Source: Ramlibacter sp. (lineage in GTDB: Bacteria > Pseudomonadota > Gammaproteobacteria > Burkholderiales > Burkholderiaceae_C). Taken from it: DNA of 34,065 nt. Below, one piece after another: positions 19,428-29,060 of the stretch; position 1 is the stretch's first letter, and the number at the start of each line of letters is the position of its first letter. The stretch spans positions 1 through 34,065 of the forward strand of contig NZ_JAQGNQ010000029.1 in the NCBI RefSeq assembly GCF_028291745.1. Reading direction: 5' to 3'. The notes beneath the pieces are model-generated. The model had not been told where the DNA came from, did not search any database, and was given only the letters and a program-made list of their open reading frames with translations. Position numbers and translations under genes: made by a program.

Positions 19428-19461
19428 GACAGGCCAAGGCATTCAAGCGCCTTGTCCTGTC
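19428..19461 (+). other. Hairpin between secY and rpmJ
   Basis: GACAGGCCAAGGC pairs with GCCTTGTCCTGTC (13 bp, one mismatch) across an 8-nt loop. No run of T follows, so it is not a canonical terminator. It could mark the spc/alpha boundary by processing or partial attenuation. Confidence 0.5.
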
Positions 19462-19494
19462 GCCAACCGGCTAGAGGAATTAGGAGAGAAGAAC

Positions 19495-19608
19495 ATGAGA
19501 GTTTCGGCTTCCGTCAAGAAGATCTGCCGCAACTGCAAGATCATTCGCCGCAAAGGCGTGGTCCGCGTGATCTGCACCGATCCGCGTCACAAGCAGCGCC
19601 AGGGCTGA
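19495..19608 (+). CDS. rpmJ: 50S ribosomal protein L36 (bL36), zinc type
   Basis: 37 residues, [19 protein letters not shown] to RHKQRQG. Zinc ligands are Cys11, Cys14, Cys27 and His32 (CRNC...CTDPRH), so it is the zinc-containing form. A strong AGGAG lies 6-10 nt before ATG 19495. It is very short but fully conserved and in the expected place between secY and rpsM. Confidence 0.97.
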   Translation: MRVSASVKKICRNCKIIRRKGVVRVICTDPRHKQRQG

Positions 19609-19639
19609 TTCACAGATTCAGTGATTAACAGGTAAAGAC

Positions 19640-20005
19640 ATGGCACGTATTGCTGGCATCAACATTCCGCCGCACCAACACGCCGAGATCGGCCTGACGG
19701 CGATCTTCGGCATCGGCCGCACGCGCGCGCGCCAGATCTGCGAAACGACGGGTATCGCCTATTCCAAGAAGGTGAAGGACCTGACCGACGCCGACCTGGA
19801 AAAGCTGCGCGACGCGATCGCGGTGTTCACCATCGAAGGTGACCTGCGCCGCGAGACCACGATGAACATCAAGCGACTGATGGACATCGGTTGCTACCGT
19901 GGTTTCCGCCATCGCCGCGGCCTGCCCATGCGGGGCCAGCGCACCCGCACCAATGCCCGCACCCGCAAGGGTCCGCGCAAGGCTGCGCAGGCGCTGAAAA
20001 AGTAA
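19640..20005 (+). CDS. rpsM: 30S ribosomal protein S13 (uS13)
   Basis: 121 residues, first 30S gene of the alpha operon. [19 protein letters not shown] and the C-terminal basic tail [18 protein letters not shown] are diagnostic. S13 bridges the 30S head to the 50S subunit. ATG 19640 follows an AGGTAAAGA stretch. Confidence 0.98.
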   Translation: MARIAGINIPPHQHAEIGLTAIFGIGRTRARQICETTGIAYSKKVKDLTDADLEKLRDAIAVFTIEGDLRRETTMNIKRLMDIGCYRGFRHRRGLPMRGQRTRTNARTRKGPRKAAQALKK

Positions 20006-20014
20006 CAAGTACCT

Positions 20015-20056
20015 GGGGTCGGACCAACAAGCGCGCAGCGCGGTTGCCCGGACCCC
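20015..20056 (+). other. Hairpin between rpsM and rpsK
   Basis: GGGGTC (20015-20020) pairs with GACCCC (20051-20056), with an inner GC-rich stem (CGCG...CGCG) in the loop. It occupies most of the 78-bp rpsM-rpsK gap. There is no T-tract. It may be a structural element within the alpha operon mRNA. Confidence 0.45.
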
Positions 20057-20083
20057 TCACTTCAAAGCTGAAAGATCCAAGAC

Positions 20084-20488
20084 ATGGCCAAGGCTCCTGC
20101 CAACAACGCTGCGCAGCGCGTGCGCAAGAAGGTCCGCAAGAACGTGAGCGACGGCGTCTGCCACGTGCATGCGTCCTTCAACAACACGATCATCACGATC
20201 ACCGACCGCCAGGGCAACGCGCTCTCCTGGGCTTCCTCCGGCGGCCAGGGCTTCAAGGGTTCGCGCAAGTCCACACCGTTCGCCGCCCAGGTGGCTTCGG
20301 AAGTGGCTGGCCGCAACGCGATGGAGCAGGGGATCAAGAACCTGGACGTCGAGATCCGTGGCCCCGGCCCGGGCCGCGAATCGTCCGTGCGTGCGCTCGC
20401 CGCGCTGGGCATCCGGATCAACTCGATCTCGGACGTCACGCCGGTGCCGCACAACGGTTGCCGTCCGCAAAAACGGCGCAGGATCTAA
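20084..20488 (+). CDS. rpsK: 30S ribosomal protein S11 (uS11)
   Basis: 134 residues. It has the core [38 protein letters not shown] and the C-terminal tail [15 protein letters not shown] of S11, which lies on the 30S platform and contacts mRNA. A short Ala/Lys/Arg-rich extension precedes the core. GAAAGA lies upstream of ATG 20084. Confidence 0.98.
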   Translation: MAKAPANNAAQRVRKKVRKNVSDGVCHVHASFNNTIITITDRQGNALSWASSGGQGFKGSRKSTPFAAQVASEVAGRNAMEQGIKNLDVEIRGPGPGRESSVRALAALGIRINSISDVTPVPHNGCRPQKRRRI

Positions 20489-20494
20489 GACAAA

Positions 20495-20593
20495 ACACGG
20501 CGTGGCTTCGCGCACGCCGTGTCCTGGTTTTCATTGCGAAGCCCACCGCCGTTGGTGCACTCACCGACGGCTCCCGCGGCGTTCCGGCCGCGG
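20495..20593 (+). promoter_or_regulatory. Three tandem hairpins between rpsK and rpsD
   Basis: The 127-bp gap contains a perfect 10-bp stem ACACGGCGTG/CACGCCGTGT (20495-20522) followed by a T-rich CCTGGTTTTC, a 9-bp stem CCGTTGGTG/CACCGACGG with one wobble (20549-20570), and a 7-bp stem CCGCGGC/GCCGCGG (20574-20593). The first resembles a weak intrinsic terminator. The set just before rpsD could allow attenuation or autoregulation by S4, which represses the alpha operon in E. coli; that is an inference. Confidence 0.5.
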
Positions 20594-20615
20594 TAGTCAT
20601 TGAAGGAAAGTAAAA

Positions 20616-21239
20616 GTGGCACGTTATCTCGGCCCCAAGGCCAAACTCTCCCGCCGTGAAGGCACCGACCTGTTCCTGAAGAGCGCGCGCCGCTCCATCG
20701 CGGACAAGTCGAAGTTCGACTCCAAGCCTGGCCAGCACGGCCGCACCTCCGGCCAGCGCACCAGCGACTTCGGCCTGCAGCTGCGCGAGAAGCAGAAGGT
20801 CAAGCGGATGTACGGCATCATGGAAAAGCAGTTCCGCCGCTACTTCGAGGAAGCCGACCGCCGCAAGGGCAACACCGGCGCCAACCTGCTGTTCCTGCTG
20901 GAATGCCGCCTGGACAACGTGGTGTACCGCATGGGCTTCGGCTCCACCCGCGCCGAAGCGCGCCAGCTGGTGAGCCACAAGGCCATCACCGTCAACGGCG
21001 GTGTGGTCAACATCCCGTCCTACCTGGTGAAGACCGGTGACATCGTGGCCGTGCGCGACAAGTCCAAGAAGCAGAACCGCGTCGTCGAGGCCCTGCAGCT
21101 GGCCACGCAAGTCGGCATCCCGACCTGGGTCGAAGTGAGCATCGACAAGGCCGAAGGCACCTTCAAGAAGGTCCCCGACCGCGACGAATTCGGCGCCGAC
21201 ATCAACGAGTCGTTGATCGTCGAACTGTACTCGCGGTAA
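20616..21239 (+). CDS. rpsD: 30S ribosomal protein S4 (uS4)
   Basis: 207 residues with GTG start 20616, AAGGA about 9 nt upstream. [19 protein letters not shown] at the N-terminus and the S4 domain with [21 protein letters not shown] identify it. S4 starts 16S assembly and is the alpha-operon repressor in E. coli. It lacks zinc cysteines. A terminator-like hairpin follows. Confidence 0.98.
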   Translation: MARYLGPKAKLSRREGTDLFLKSARRSIADKSKFDSKPGQHGRTSGQRTSDFGLQLREKQKVKRMYGIMEKQFRRYFEEADRRKGNTGANLLFLLECRLDNVVYRMGFGSTRAEARQLVSHKAITVNGGVVNIPSYLVKTGDIVAVRDKSKKQNRVVEALQLATQVGIPTWVEVSIDKAEGTFKKVPDRDEFGADINESLIVELYSR

Positions 21240-21250
21240 ACGTGGACAAA

Positions 21251-21287
21251 ACGAGGCTTCTGACGAAGCCTCGTACTCGAGTTTTTT
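21251..21287 (+). terminator. Terminator-like hairpin between rpsD and rpoA
   Basis: ACGAGGCTTC-TGAC-GAAGCCTCGT is a perfect 10-bp stem with a 4-nt loop (21251-21274). TTTTTT occurs at 21282-21287, 7 nt after the stem, further than in an ideal intrinsic terminator. It may give partial termination inside the alpha operon and so lower rpoA relative to ribosomal protein mRNA. Confidence 0.6.
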
Positions 21288-21367
21288 AAATCCCCGGGCG
21301 GGGCACTGCCACGGGGGCCAAGCCTTACCGGCGTAACGAGCCGGGGGTATTGAGAGGAAAGTCCTGC

Positions 21368-22357
21368 ATGCAAACCAACCTGCTGAAACCCAAATCCATC
21401 AACGTGGAACAGCTTGGCCTCAACCGGGCCAAGGTGACCCTGGAGCCGTTCGAGCGTGGCTACGGCCATACGCTGGGCAACGCGCTGCGCCGGGTGCTGC
21501 TCTCGTCGATGGTCGGGTATGCGGCAACGGAGGTGACCATCGCCGGAGTCCTGCATGAATACTCGTCGATCGACGGGGTGCAGGAAGACGTGGTGGGCAT
21601 CCTTCTGAACCTCAAGGGCGTGGTGTTCAAGCTCCACAACCGCGATGAGGTCACCCTGTCGCTGCGCAAGGACGGCGAAGGCGTCGTCACTGCCGCCGAC
21701 ATCCAGACGCCGCATGACGTCGAGATCGTCAATCCCGAGCACGTCATCGCCACCCTGAGCCAGGGCGGCAAGATCGACATGCAGATCAAGGTCGAGAAGG
21801 GCCGCGGCTACGTGCCGGGCAACGTTCGGCGCTACGGCGACGAGCCGACCAAGTCGATCGGCCGCATCGTGCTGGACGCGTCGTTCTCGCCGGTCAAGCG
21901 CGTGAGCTACACGGTCGAAAGCGCCCGTGTGGAGCAGCGCACCGACCTGGACAAGCTGGTGATGGAGATCGAGACCAACGGTGCGATCACCGCCGAAGAC
22001 GCGGTGCGCGCCTCGGCCAAGATCCTGGTCGAACAGCTCGCGGTGTTCGCGCAACTCGAGGGCAGCGAACTCGCCGCCTTCGACGCGCCGGTGCAGCGCA
22101 GCTCGCAGCAGTTCGATCCGATCCTGCTGCGTCCGGTCGACGAGCTCGAACTGACGGTGCGCTCGGCCAACTGCCTGAAGGCCGAGAACATCTATTACAT
22201 CGGCGACCTGATCCAGCGGACCGAGAACGAGCTGCTCAAGACCCCGAACCTGGGTCGCAAGTCGCTCAACGAGATCAAGGAAGTGCTTGCCTCGCGCGGC
22301 CTGACCCTTGGCATGAAGCTCGAAAGCTGGCCGCCGGCCGGCCTCGACAAGCGCTGA
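21368..22357 (+). CDS. rpoA: DNA-directed RNA polymerase alpha subunit
   Basis: 329 residues, the E. coli length. The N-terminal assembly domain includes [22 protein letters not shown] and the C-terminal domain, which binds UP elements and activators, includes [25 protein letters not shown] 21368 is chosen with AGAGGAAAG upstream; an in-frame TTG 18 nt earlier is not needed. It is separated from rpsD by a terminator-like hairpin and from rplQ by a long inverted repeat. Confidence 0.98.
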   Translation: MQTNLLKPKSINVEQLGLNRAKVTLEPFERGYGHTLGNALRRVLLSSMVGYAATEVTIAGVLHEYSSIDGVQEDVVGILLNLKGVVFKLHNRDEVTLSLRKDGEGVVTAADIQTPHDVEIVNPEHVIATLSQGGKIDMQIKVEKGRGYVPGNVRRYGDEPTKSIGRIVLDASFSPVKRVSYTVESARVEQRTDLDKLVMEIETNGAITAEDAVRASAKILVEQLAVFAQLEGSELAAFDAPVQRSSQQFDPILLRPVDELELTVRSANCLKAENIYYIGDLIQRTENELLKTPNLGRKSLNEIKEVLASRGLTLGMKLESWPPAGLDKR

Positions 22358-22370
22358 TAACGTCCAACAA

Positions 22371-22471
22371 CCGGACGCAGAAGACGCAAAAGTCACGCAG
22401 AAGGCGCAGAAGAACTTTCATCAAGGTTTCTTTTGCGTCCTCTGCGACACTTCTGCGAGTTCTGCGTCTGG
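22371..22471. repeat. Long inverted repeat made of CGCAGAA units, copy 2
   Basis: Arms 22371-22414 and 22428-22471 (44 nt) are inverted copies with about 9 mismatches around a 13-nt spacer. They consist of the same CGCAGAA(G/A) units as the element at 5421-5549. The element lies inside the alpha operon between rpoA and rplQ and would put a strong hairpin in that mRNA. Confidence 0.82.
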
Positions 22472-22497
22472 AAGTTTGCTTTTTTTGAATTGGTGAA

Positions 22498-22523
22498 ACC
22501 GCAGTACCTGATCCGGCTGCGGT
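22498..22523 (+). other. Small hairpin upstream of rplQ
   Basis: ACCGCAG pairs perfectly with CTGCGGT across a 12-nt loop. It ends 23 nt before the rplQ start and just before the AAGGAAAGGAA ribosome-binding region. It may keep that site exposed or regulate rplQ translation; its function is unknown. Confidence 0.35.
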
Positions 22524-22546
22524 CTATATAAGGAAAGGAAATCACC

Positions 22547-22948
22547 ATGCGTCACGGACACGGACTTCGCAAACTCAATCGCACCAGCGAGCACCGCCTC
22601 GCCATGCTGCGCAACATGATGAATTCGCTGCTCCAGCACGAAGCCATCAAGACCACGGTGCCGAAGGCCAAGGAACTGCGCCGCGTTGTCGAGCCGATGA
22701 TCACGCTCGCCAAGAATCCGACGCTGGCCAACAAGCGCTTGGCGTTCGACCGCTTGCGTGATCGCGACATCGTCAGCAAGCTGTTCGCCGAACTCGGCCC
22801 GCGTTACCAGACCCGTCCGGGCGGCTACACGCGCATCCTGAAGATGGGTTTCCGCGTCGGCGACAACGCACCGATGGCACTCGTCGAACTGGTGGACCGT
22901 CCCGCAGCGACGGAATCCACGGGTGGCGAGCAAAGCGCTTCCGAATAA
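22547..22948 (+). CDS. rplQ: 50S ribosomal protein L17 (bL17)
   Basis: 133 residues, last gene of the alpha operon. [20 protein letters not shown] and [16 protein letters not shown] are diagnostic; a short Ser/Glu/Gly-rich tail extends beyond the E. coli length. A strong AAGGAAAGGAA lies upstream of ATG 22547. The initiator tRNA gene starts 19 bp after the stop. Confidence 0.98.
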   Translation: MRHGHGLRKLNRTSEHRLAMLRNMMNSLLQHEAIKTTVPKAKELRRVVEPMITLAKNPTLANKRLAFDRLRDRDIVSKLFAELGPRYQTRPGGYTRILKMGFRVGDNAPMALVELVDRPAATESTGGEQSASE

Positions 22949-22950
22949 GC

Positions 22951-22956
22951 TATACT
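22951..22956 (+). promoter_or_regulatory. Candidate -10 box of the initiator tRNA gene
   Basis: TATACT lies 12 bp before the tRNA gene, right after the rplQ stop. No good -35 is visible 17 bp upstream, where the sequence is still rplQ coding. It is a plausible weak promoter; alternatively the tRNA is processed from the alpha operon transcript. Confidence 0.35.
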
Positions 22957-22967
22957 CTCCCTTCTGA

Positions 22968-23044
<77 letters not shown>

Positions 23045-23072
23045 ATTCGAAGCGATTCGTTCGCTTCATTCA

Positions 23073-23104
23073 ACGCCCACTTTCGAGTGGGCGTTCTTGT
23101 TTGT
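23073..23104 (+). terminator. Intrinsic terminator after the initiator tRNA
   Basis: ACGCCCACT-TTCG-AGTGGGCGT is a perfect 9-bp stem with a stable TTCG loop (23073-23094), followed by TCTTGTTTGT. It ends the tRNA and probably the whole alpha operon, and faces the 3' end of the minus-strand hydrolase gene. Confidence 0.85.
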
Positions 23105-23127
23105 GGCCGTTGCCTGCGTTGCCTGCG

Positions 23128-24294
23128 TCAGGCGTGCAATGCCGCCCGCACCACCGCCTTGAACTCGCCCCAATACGGCAGCTCCGACCCCGCGTAACGC
23201 TGCGTCATGAGCACCACTGCCAACTGCTCACGCGGCGAGAAGCACCACTTCGTTCCGGCGAGCCCGCCCCACTGCACTTCGCCCGGCACGCTTGACGCGT
23301 CATCGGCGCAGGGCTCCACGCGCACCGATGCGGCGAAGCTGTGGCCGCGGCCCGTCTGCATGGCCGCACCGGGAAAGCCGATCCACAGGCCCGCGGGTAA
23401 CTGGTTCCCGGTGACCAGGCGCATCGTCTCGGGCGCCAGCAGCGGCGCGCCACCCAGCGAGAGCGCGCACACCAGCTTCACGTAGTCGCCCAGCGTGGAT
23501 ACGAGCCCGCCGCCGCCCCCGAGCAGCGGCGCGGGCCGCACGTAGGCCCCTTCGTAAGGCAGGCGGTCCGCGCGCTGCAGCCCGGGCCGCAGGGGTTCCT
23601 TGCGGTCGCCGATGTACAGGCTCGCCAGCCGCGCCTGCTTCTCGGGCGGCACGAAGAAGAAGGTGTCCTGCATGCCCAGCGGCTCGAACACCTGGCGACG
23701 AAAGCAGGCATCGAGCGCTTGGCCCTGCACCAGCTCCACGACGTGACCCAGCACGTCCGTCGCGATCGAGTAGTTCCAGGCGGCGCCAGGCTGGAACAGC
23801 AGTGGCACGGTGGCGAGCGCCTCGCACATCTGCCCCAGGTCCAGCGCGGGATGGAGGATGCGCGCGTCGGCATACGCCTTGGCGATCGGCGCGTCCGGCT
23901 GCGTGAAGCCATACGTGAATCCCGCCGTGTGCGTCATGAGATGACGGATGCGCACCGGCTCACGCGCGGCCTCGGTGTCGGCGAGCGACGTGGCGCCGGG
24001 CTTGAGCACGCGCAGCTTGCGCAGTGCGGGGATGTAGTCGCCCACCGGATCGTCGACCCGCAGCCTGCCTTGCTCCACCAGCTGCAGCGCCGCGCAGCTG
24101 GTCACCAGCTTGGTGTTGGAGAAGATGCGAAACAGGTGGTCTTCGCGCAGCGGCGCGCGCGCCTCGCGGTCCGCCCAGCCGACGCAGCCTTGCGCGATGA
24201 CTTCGCCGGCGCGCAGGACGGCATACGAGGCACCGGGCAGCTCCTCGCGGTCCACGCGGGCCTGCAAGTCGGCATCGAGGGCAGAGGGATTCAT
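23128..24294 (-). CDS. Serine hydrolase of the beta-lactamase/esterase (class C-like) fold
   Basis: A 388-residue protein of the beta-lactamase-related family that includes family VIII esterases and D-aminopeptidases. The catalytic SxxK is Ser59-Asn-Thr-Lys62 (FRIFSNTKLVTS), the second motif is Tyr174-Ser-Ile (WNYSIATD), and the late GG motif appears as WGGLAGTKWC near the C-terminus. No signal peptide is visible with the chosen ATG (24292-24294), so it is probably cytoplasmic, against a true beta-lactamase role. The natural substrate is unknown. It is divergent from the TRAP transporter genes; a functional link to uronate use is not supported. Confidence 0.88.
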   Translation of the reverse strand: MNPSALDADLQARVDREELPGASYAVLRAGEVIAQGCVGWADREARAPLREDHLFRIFSNTKLVTSCAALQLVEQGRLRVDDPVGDYIPALRKLRVLKPGATSLADTEAAREPVRIRHLMTHTAGFTYGFTQPDAPIAKAYADARILHPALDLGQMCEALATVPLLFQPGAAWNYSIATDVLGHVVELVQGQALDACFRRQVFEPLGMQDTFFFVPPEKQARLASLYIGDRKEPLRPGLQRADRLPYEGAYVRPAPLLGGGGGLVSTLGDYVKLVCALSLGGAPLLAPETMRLVTGNQLPAGLWIGFPGAAMQTGRGHSFAASVRVEPCADDASSVPGEVQWGGLAGTKWCFSPREQLAVVLMTQRYAGSELPYWGEFKAVVRAALHA

Positions 24295-24425
24295 TCGCGC
24301 ATTCTGCCGGCCTCCCGGTCCGCCCGCCGACGCCCTGCGCTCACCGCGGTCTTCGAGGCGACACGGCTCCCCGAGCCACGCGGGTTTCCCCCGGTCCTCG
24401 CCTGGCAGACATACGGGATGATTTT

Positions 24426-26035
<1,610 letters not shown>

Positions 26036-26045
<10 letters not shown>

Positions 26046-27388
26046 CCGTGCTGTGCGTGGGCTTCCTGCTGCTCCTGGTGCTGGGCGTCCCGGTCGCCTT
26101 CGCGATCGGGCTGAGCTGCCTGGCGACCTTTGCGGTCGAAGGCCTGCCCTTCGAGACCGCCATCCAGATGATGGTGTCGGGCATGAACGTGTTCTCGTTC
26201 CTGGCCATTCCCTTCTTCATCTTCTCGGGCGAGTTGATGCTGCATGGCGGCATCGCCGACAAGATCGTCGCCTTCGCGCGCAGCCTGGTCGGCCACTGGA
26301 AGGGTGGGCTGGGGCTGGCCAACGTGGTCGCCTCGACGCTGTTCGGCGGCGTCTCCGGCTCGCCGGTGGCCGACACCTCCGCCATGGGTGGCGTGATGAT
26401 CCCGATCATGAAGCGCGAGGGCTACGGCGCGGATTACGCGGTCAACGTGACGACACATGCATCGCTCTCCGGCGCGCTCATGCCCACCTCGCACAACATG
26501 ATCATCTACGCCTTCGCGGCGCAGGGCGCGGCAGGCATGGTGGCCGGCCAGTCGATCAAGGGCGTGTCGATCGGCGATCTGATGTTTGCCGGGCTGGTGC
26601 CGGTGTTCTGGATCATGGTCTGCATGCTGATGGCCGCCTACTGGCAGGCACGCCGATACGGCTACCCGCGCAGCGCGGAGGGCCGCTCGCTGGTCCAGGC
26701 CTTCCCCGGCTGGGGCGCGGTGCTGCGCACCTTCATCGCTTCGCTGCCGGGCCTGGGCGTGGTGGCCATCATCCTGGTGTGCGTGATGAAGGGCGTGACC
26801 ACCGCCACCGAGGCCGCGGCCATCGCGGTCACCTACTCGCTGCTGCTGACGGTTTTTATCTATCGCACGATGACGCGCGAGCGCCTGCTCAAGTCGCTGG
26901 CCAAGGCTTCCAAGACGACCGGCGTGATCCTGCTGCTGATCGGCGTCTCCAACATGCTGCGCTACCAGATGGCGTACCTGGAGATCCCGGACGTGATCGA
27001 GCACGCGCTGCTGTCGGCCACCCGCCACCCGTGGCTGATGCTGCTGTACATCAACATCATCCAGGTCGCGCTGGGCATCTTCCTGGACATGGCGGCGCAC
27101 ATCCTGATCACCACGCCGCTGTTCCTGCCGCTGGCCATGCAGATGGACGTCGGCCCGGTGCAATTCGGCATGATGCTGCTGCTCAATTGCGCGCTGGGTC
27201 TGGTGCACCCGCCGGTGGGCAGCGTGCAGTTCGTCGGCTGCGCCATCGGCAAGATCTCGATCGGCGAGGCGACGAAGACGGCCTGGCCCTACTACCTGGC
27301 GATCTTCATCGCGATCAACCTGGTGACCTACGTGCCCGGGTTCTCCACGTGGCTGCCTTCGCTGATCACCGGCCACCGCGTGCTCTGA
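26036..27388 (+). CDS. TRAP transporter large permease subunit (DctM type)
   Basis: 450 residues with about 12-13 membrane helices. Family hallmarks are PFFIFSGELMLHGGIADKIV, FGGVSGSPVADTSAMGGVMIP and, near the end, LLNCALGLVHPPVGSVQFVGC. This subunit forms the ion-coupled transport channel. The start (ATG 26036) overlaps the small subunit gene by 10 nt. Its last 61 bp are overlapped on the other strand by the 3' end of the GntR regulator gene. Confidence 0.95.
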
Positions 27389-28110
27389 GCCGGGCGGACT
27401 TCGGCCAGCCGGCGGCGCCGCTCGCGCGCATTGGCCAGGTGGGTGCGCATCGCGGCGCGGGCGCCCTCCGGGTCGTGGTGCTCGATGGCGTCGACGATGC
27501 TCTCGTGCTCCGCATGCACGCGCTTCAGGTAGGCATGGCGCTCCGGCGTGAGCGGGCCGGGCGGCTCGAGCCGGGCGCGCGGGATCATCGTGCCGCCCAG
27601 CGTGGCCATGAGGTCCACGAAGTGGGGGTTCTGGGTGGCCCGCGCGATCTCCAGGTGGAACTGGAAGTCCGCACCGACGGCGTCGCGCCCTTCATCGAGG
27701 GCCGAAGTGAGGGACTTCAGCGCGTTGCGCAGCGTGTCGACATTGGCCGGGGTGCCGCGCATCGCCGCCAGCGCGGCGCTCTCCGTCTCCACCGCCATGC
27801 GCAGCTCCAGCACCGCGATCACGTCCTGCAGCGTGCCCAGCTGCTCCGGCGAAATGCGGAAGGTGGCGGGGTCACCCAAGCCCACCACGAAGGTGCCGAC
27901 GCCGTGCCGCGTGGCGACCAGGCCGGCGGCCTGCAGGCGCGAAATCGCTTCGCGCACGACGGTGCGGCTGACGCGGAATTCCTCCATGAAGGCGGCCTCG
28001 GTGGGCAGCTTTTCGCCGGGCGCGAGCGAGCCGTCGCGGATGCGTCCGGCCAGCGCATCGACCACTTCGTGCGCGAGACTGCGGGGCCGGCGACGCGCCA
28101 GTTCGGTCAT
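27328..28110 (-). CDS. GntR/FadR-family transcriptional regulator of the uronate cluster
   Basis: 260 residues. The N-terminal winged helix-turn-helix (SLAHEVVDALAGRIRDGSLAPG..LPTEAAFMEEFRVSRTVVREAI) is typical of GntR. The all-helical C-terminal FCD domain of the FadR group has metal-ligand-like residues in the EIARATQNPHF region and HAEHESIVDAIEHHDPEGA. It probably represses the TRAP, udh and lactonase genes, with a uronate or aldarate as inducer; that role is inferred from position and shared operator-like sequences. AGGAAAGG lies upstream of ATG 28108-28110. Its 3' end runs 61 bp into the TRAP permease gene on the opposite strand, so the C-terminal tail (after RLAEVRPAQ) may be a recent extension. 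Confidence 0.9.
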   Translation of the reverse strand: MTELARRRPRSLAHEVVDALAGRIRDGSLAPGEKLPTEAAFMEEFRVSRTVVREAISRLQAAGLVATRHGVGTFVVGLGDPATFRISPEQLGTLQDVIAVLELRMAVETESAALAAMRGTPANVDTLRNALKSLTSALDEGRDAVGADFQFHLEIARATQNPHFVDLMATLGGTMIPRARLEPPGPLTPERHAYLKRVHAEHESIVDAIEHHDPEGARAAMRTHLANARERRRRLAEVRPAQSTRWPVISEGSHVENPGT

Positions 28111-28134
28111 CGGGCAAACCCTTTCCTGGCCATC

Positions 28135-28184
28135 TTGACAGTGCGAGGCTGTTCCATGAGGATGTTGTACGACAACTGACGACC
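28135..28184 (+). promoter_or_regulatory. Candidate udh promoter with overlapping GntR operator
   Basis: A perfect TTGACA lies at 28135-28140 with a weak GAGGAT 17 bp later (28158-28163). The operator-like element at 28163-28184, TGTTGT-AC-GACAA-CTGACGACC, has a perfect GTTGT-N3-ACAAC palindrome and overlaps the expected transcription start. It ends 54 bp before the udh start and lies 52 bp from the divergent gntR start, so one site could control both directions. Confidence 0.65.
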
Positions 28185-28238
28185 AATGACAAGCCCGGCT
28201 TACCGCACCTTCGCGTCACGGTCCGAGCCTCCCCCACC

Positions 28239-29060
28239 ATGAGCCTGTCCCACACCTCCCAACTCCCCCTCGGCCGCATCCTCCTGACCGGCGCTGCCGG
28301 CGGCCTTGGCCGCGAGTTGCGCCCGCGCCTGCGCGCCCGCGCCACCCTGCTGCGCCTGAGCGACGTCGCGCCCATCGAGCCCGCCGGCCCGGGCGAGGAA
28401 GTGCAGCAGGCCGCGCTGGAAGACCGCGCCGCCGTGCACCGCCTGCTGCAAGGCATGGACGCGGTGGTCCACCTGGGCGGCATCTCCACCGAGCAGCCGT
28501 TCGACGCCATAGTTCAGGCGAACATCGTCGGCACGTACAACGTGTACGAGGCGGCGCGCCAGCACGCCGTCAAGCGCATCGTGTTCGCGAGCTCCAACCA
28601 CGTCACCGGCTACTACCGGCAGGACGAGGTGATCGCCCCCGACATGCCGATGCGTCCCGACGGCCACTACGGCATCTCCAAGGCCTTCGGCGAGAGCCTG
28701 GCGCGCTTCTATTTCGACCGCTATGGCATCGAGACAGTGTGCCTGCGCATCGGCTCTTCGTTCCCCGAGCCGCGCGACCGCCGCATGCTCGCGACCTGGC
28801 TCAGCTACGACGACCTGGAACGCCTGGTGGTCGCCAGTCTCACGACCCCCAGGGCGGGCTACAGCGTCGTCTACGGCGTCTCCGACAACCCGGCGAGCTG
28901 GTGGGACAACAGCTCCGCGCGCCACCTCGGCTACCGCCCGCAGGACAGCTCGGAGCCCTTCCGTGCCGCGCGCGAAGCCGCGCAGCCGCAGCTGGATGCG
29001 AACGATCCCGCCGTCGTGTACCAGGCCGGCGGCTTCGTCCGCATGGGGCCGTTCGAATGA
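28239..29060 (+). CDS. udh: Uronate dehydrogenase
   Basis: NAD-dependent oxidation of D-galacturonate or D-glucuronate at C1 to the aldarolactone, first step of the oxidative uronate pathway. It is a short-chain/epimerase-type protein of 273 residues with TGAAGGLG (17-24), a VHLGGIS segment, FASSNH (116-121), and catalytic Tyr144/Lys148 in HYGISK. VHLGGIS, RIVFASSNH, the YGISKAFGE helix and ASWWDNS match the known Agrobacterium and Pseudomonas Udh pattern and separate it from sugar-nucleotide epimerases. ATG 28239 has no strong ribosome-binding site. The stop overlaps the lactonase ATG (ATGA). Confidence 0.9.
   Translation: MSLSHTSQLPLGRILLTGAAGGLGRELRPRLRARATLLRLSDVAPIEPAGPGEEVQQAALEDRAAVHRLLQGMDAVVHLGGISTEQPFDAIVQANIVGTYNVYEAARQHAVKRIVFASSNHVTGYYRQDEVIAPDMPMRPDGHYGISKAFGESLARFYFDRYGIETVCLRIGSSFPEPRDRRMLATWLSYDDLERLVVASLTTPRAGYSVVYGVSDNPASWWDNSSARHLGYRPQDSSEPFRAAREAAQPQLDANDPAVVYQAGGFVRMGPFE

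Noticed and set aside
13752..22960. Horizontal transfer of the ribosomal cluster
   Set aside because: Gene content, order and composition are as expected for a betaproteobacterial chromosome; only the flanking and internal hairpin repeats look inserted.
23128..24294. Antibiotic-resistance beta-lactamase
   Set aside because: It has the SxxK and Tyr-Ser motifs of the wider serine hydrolase fold but no signal peptide and the third motif is not KTG. An esterase or peptidase-like role is more likely.
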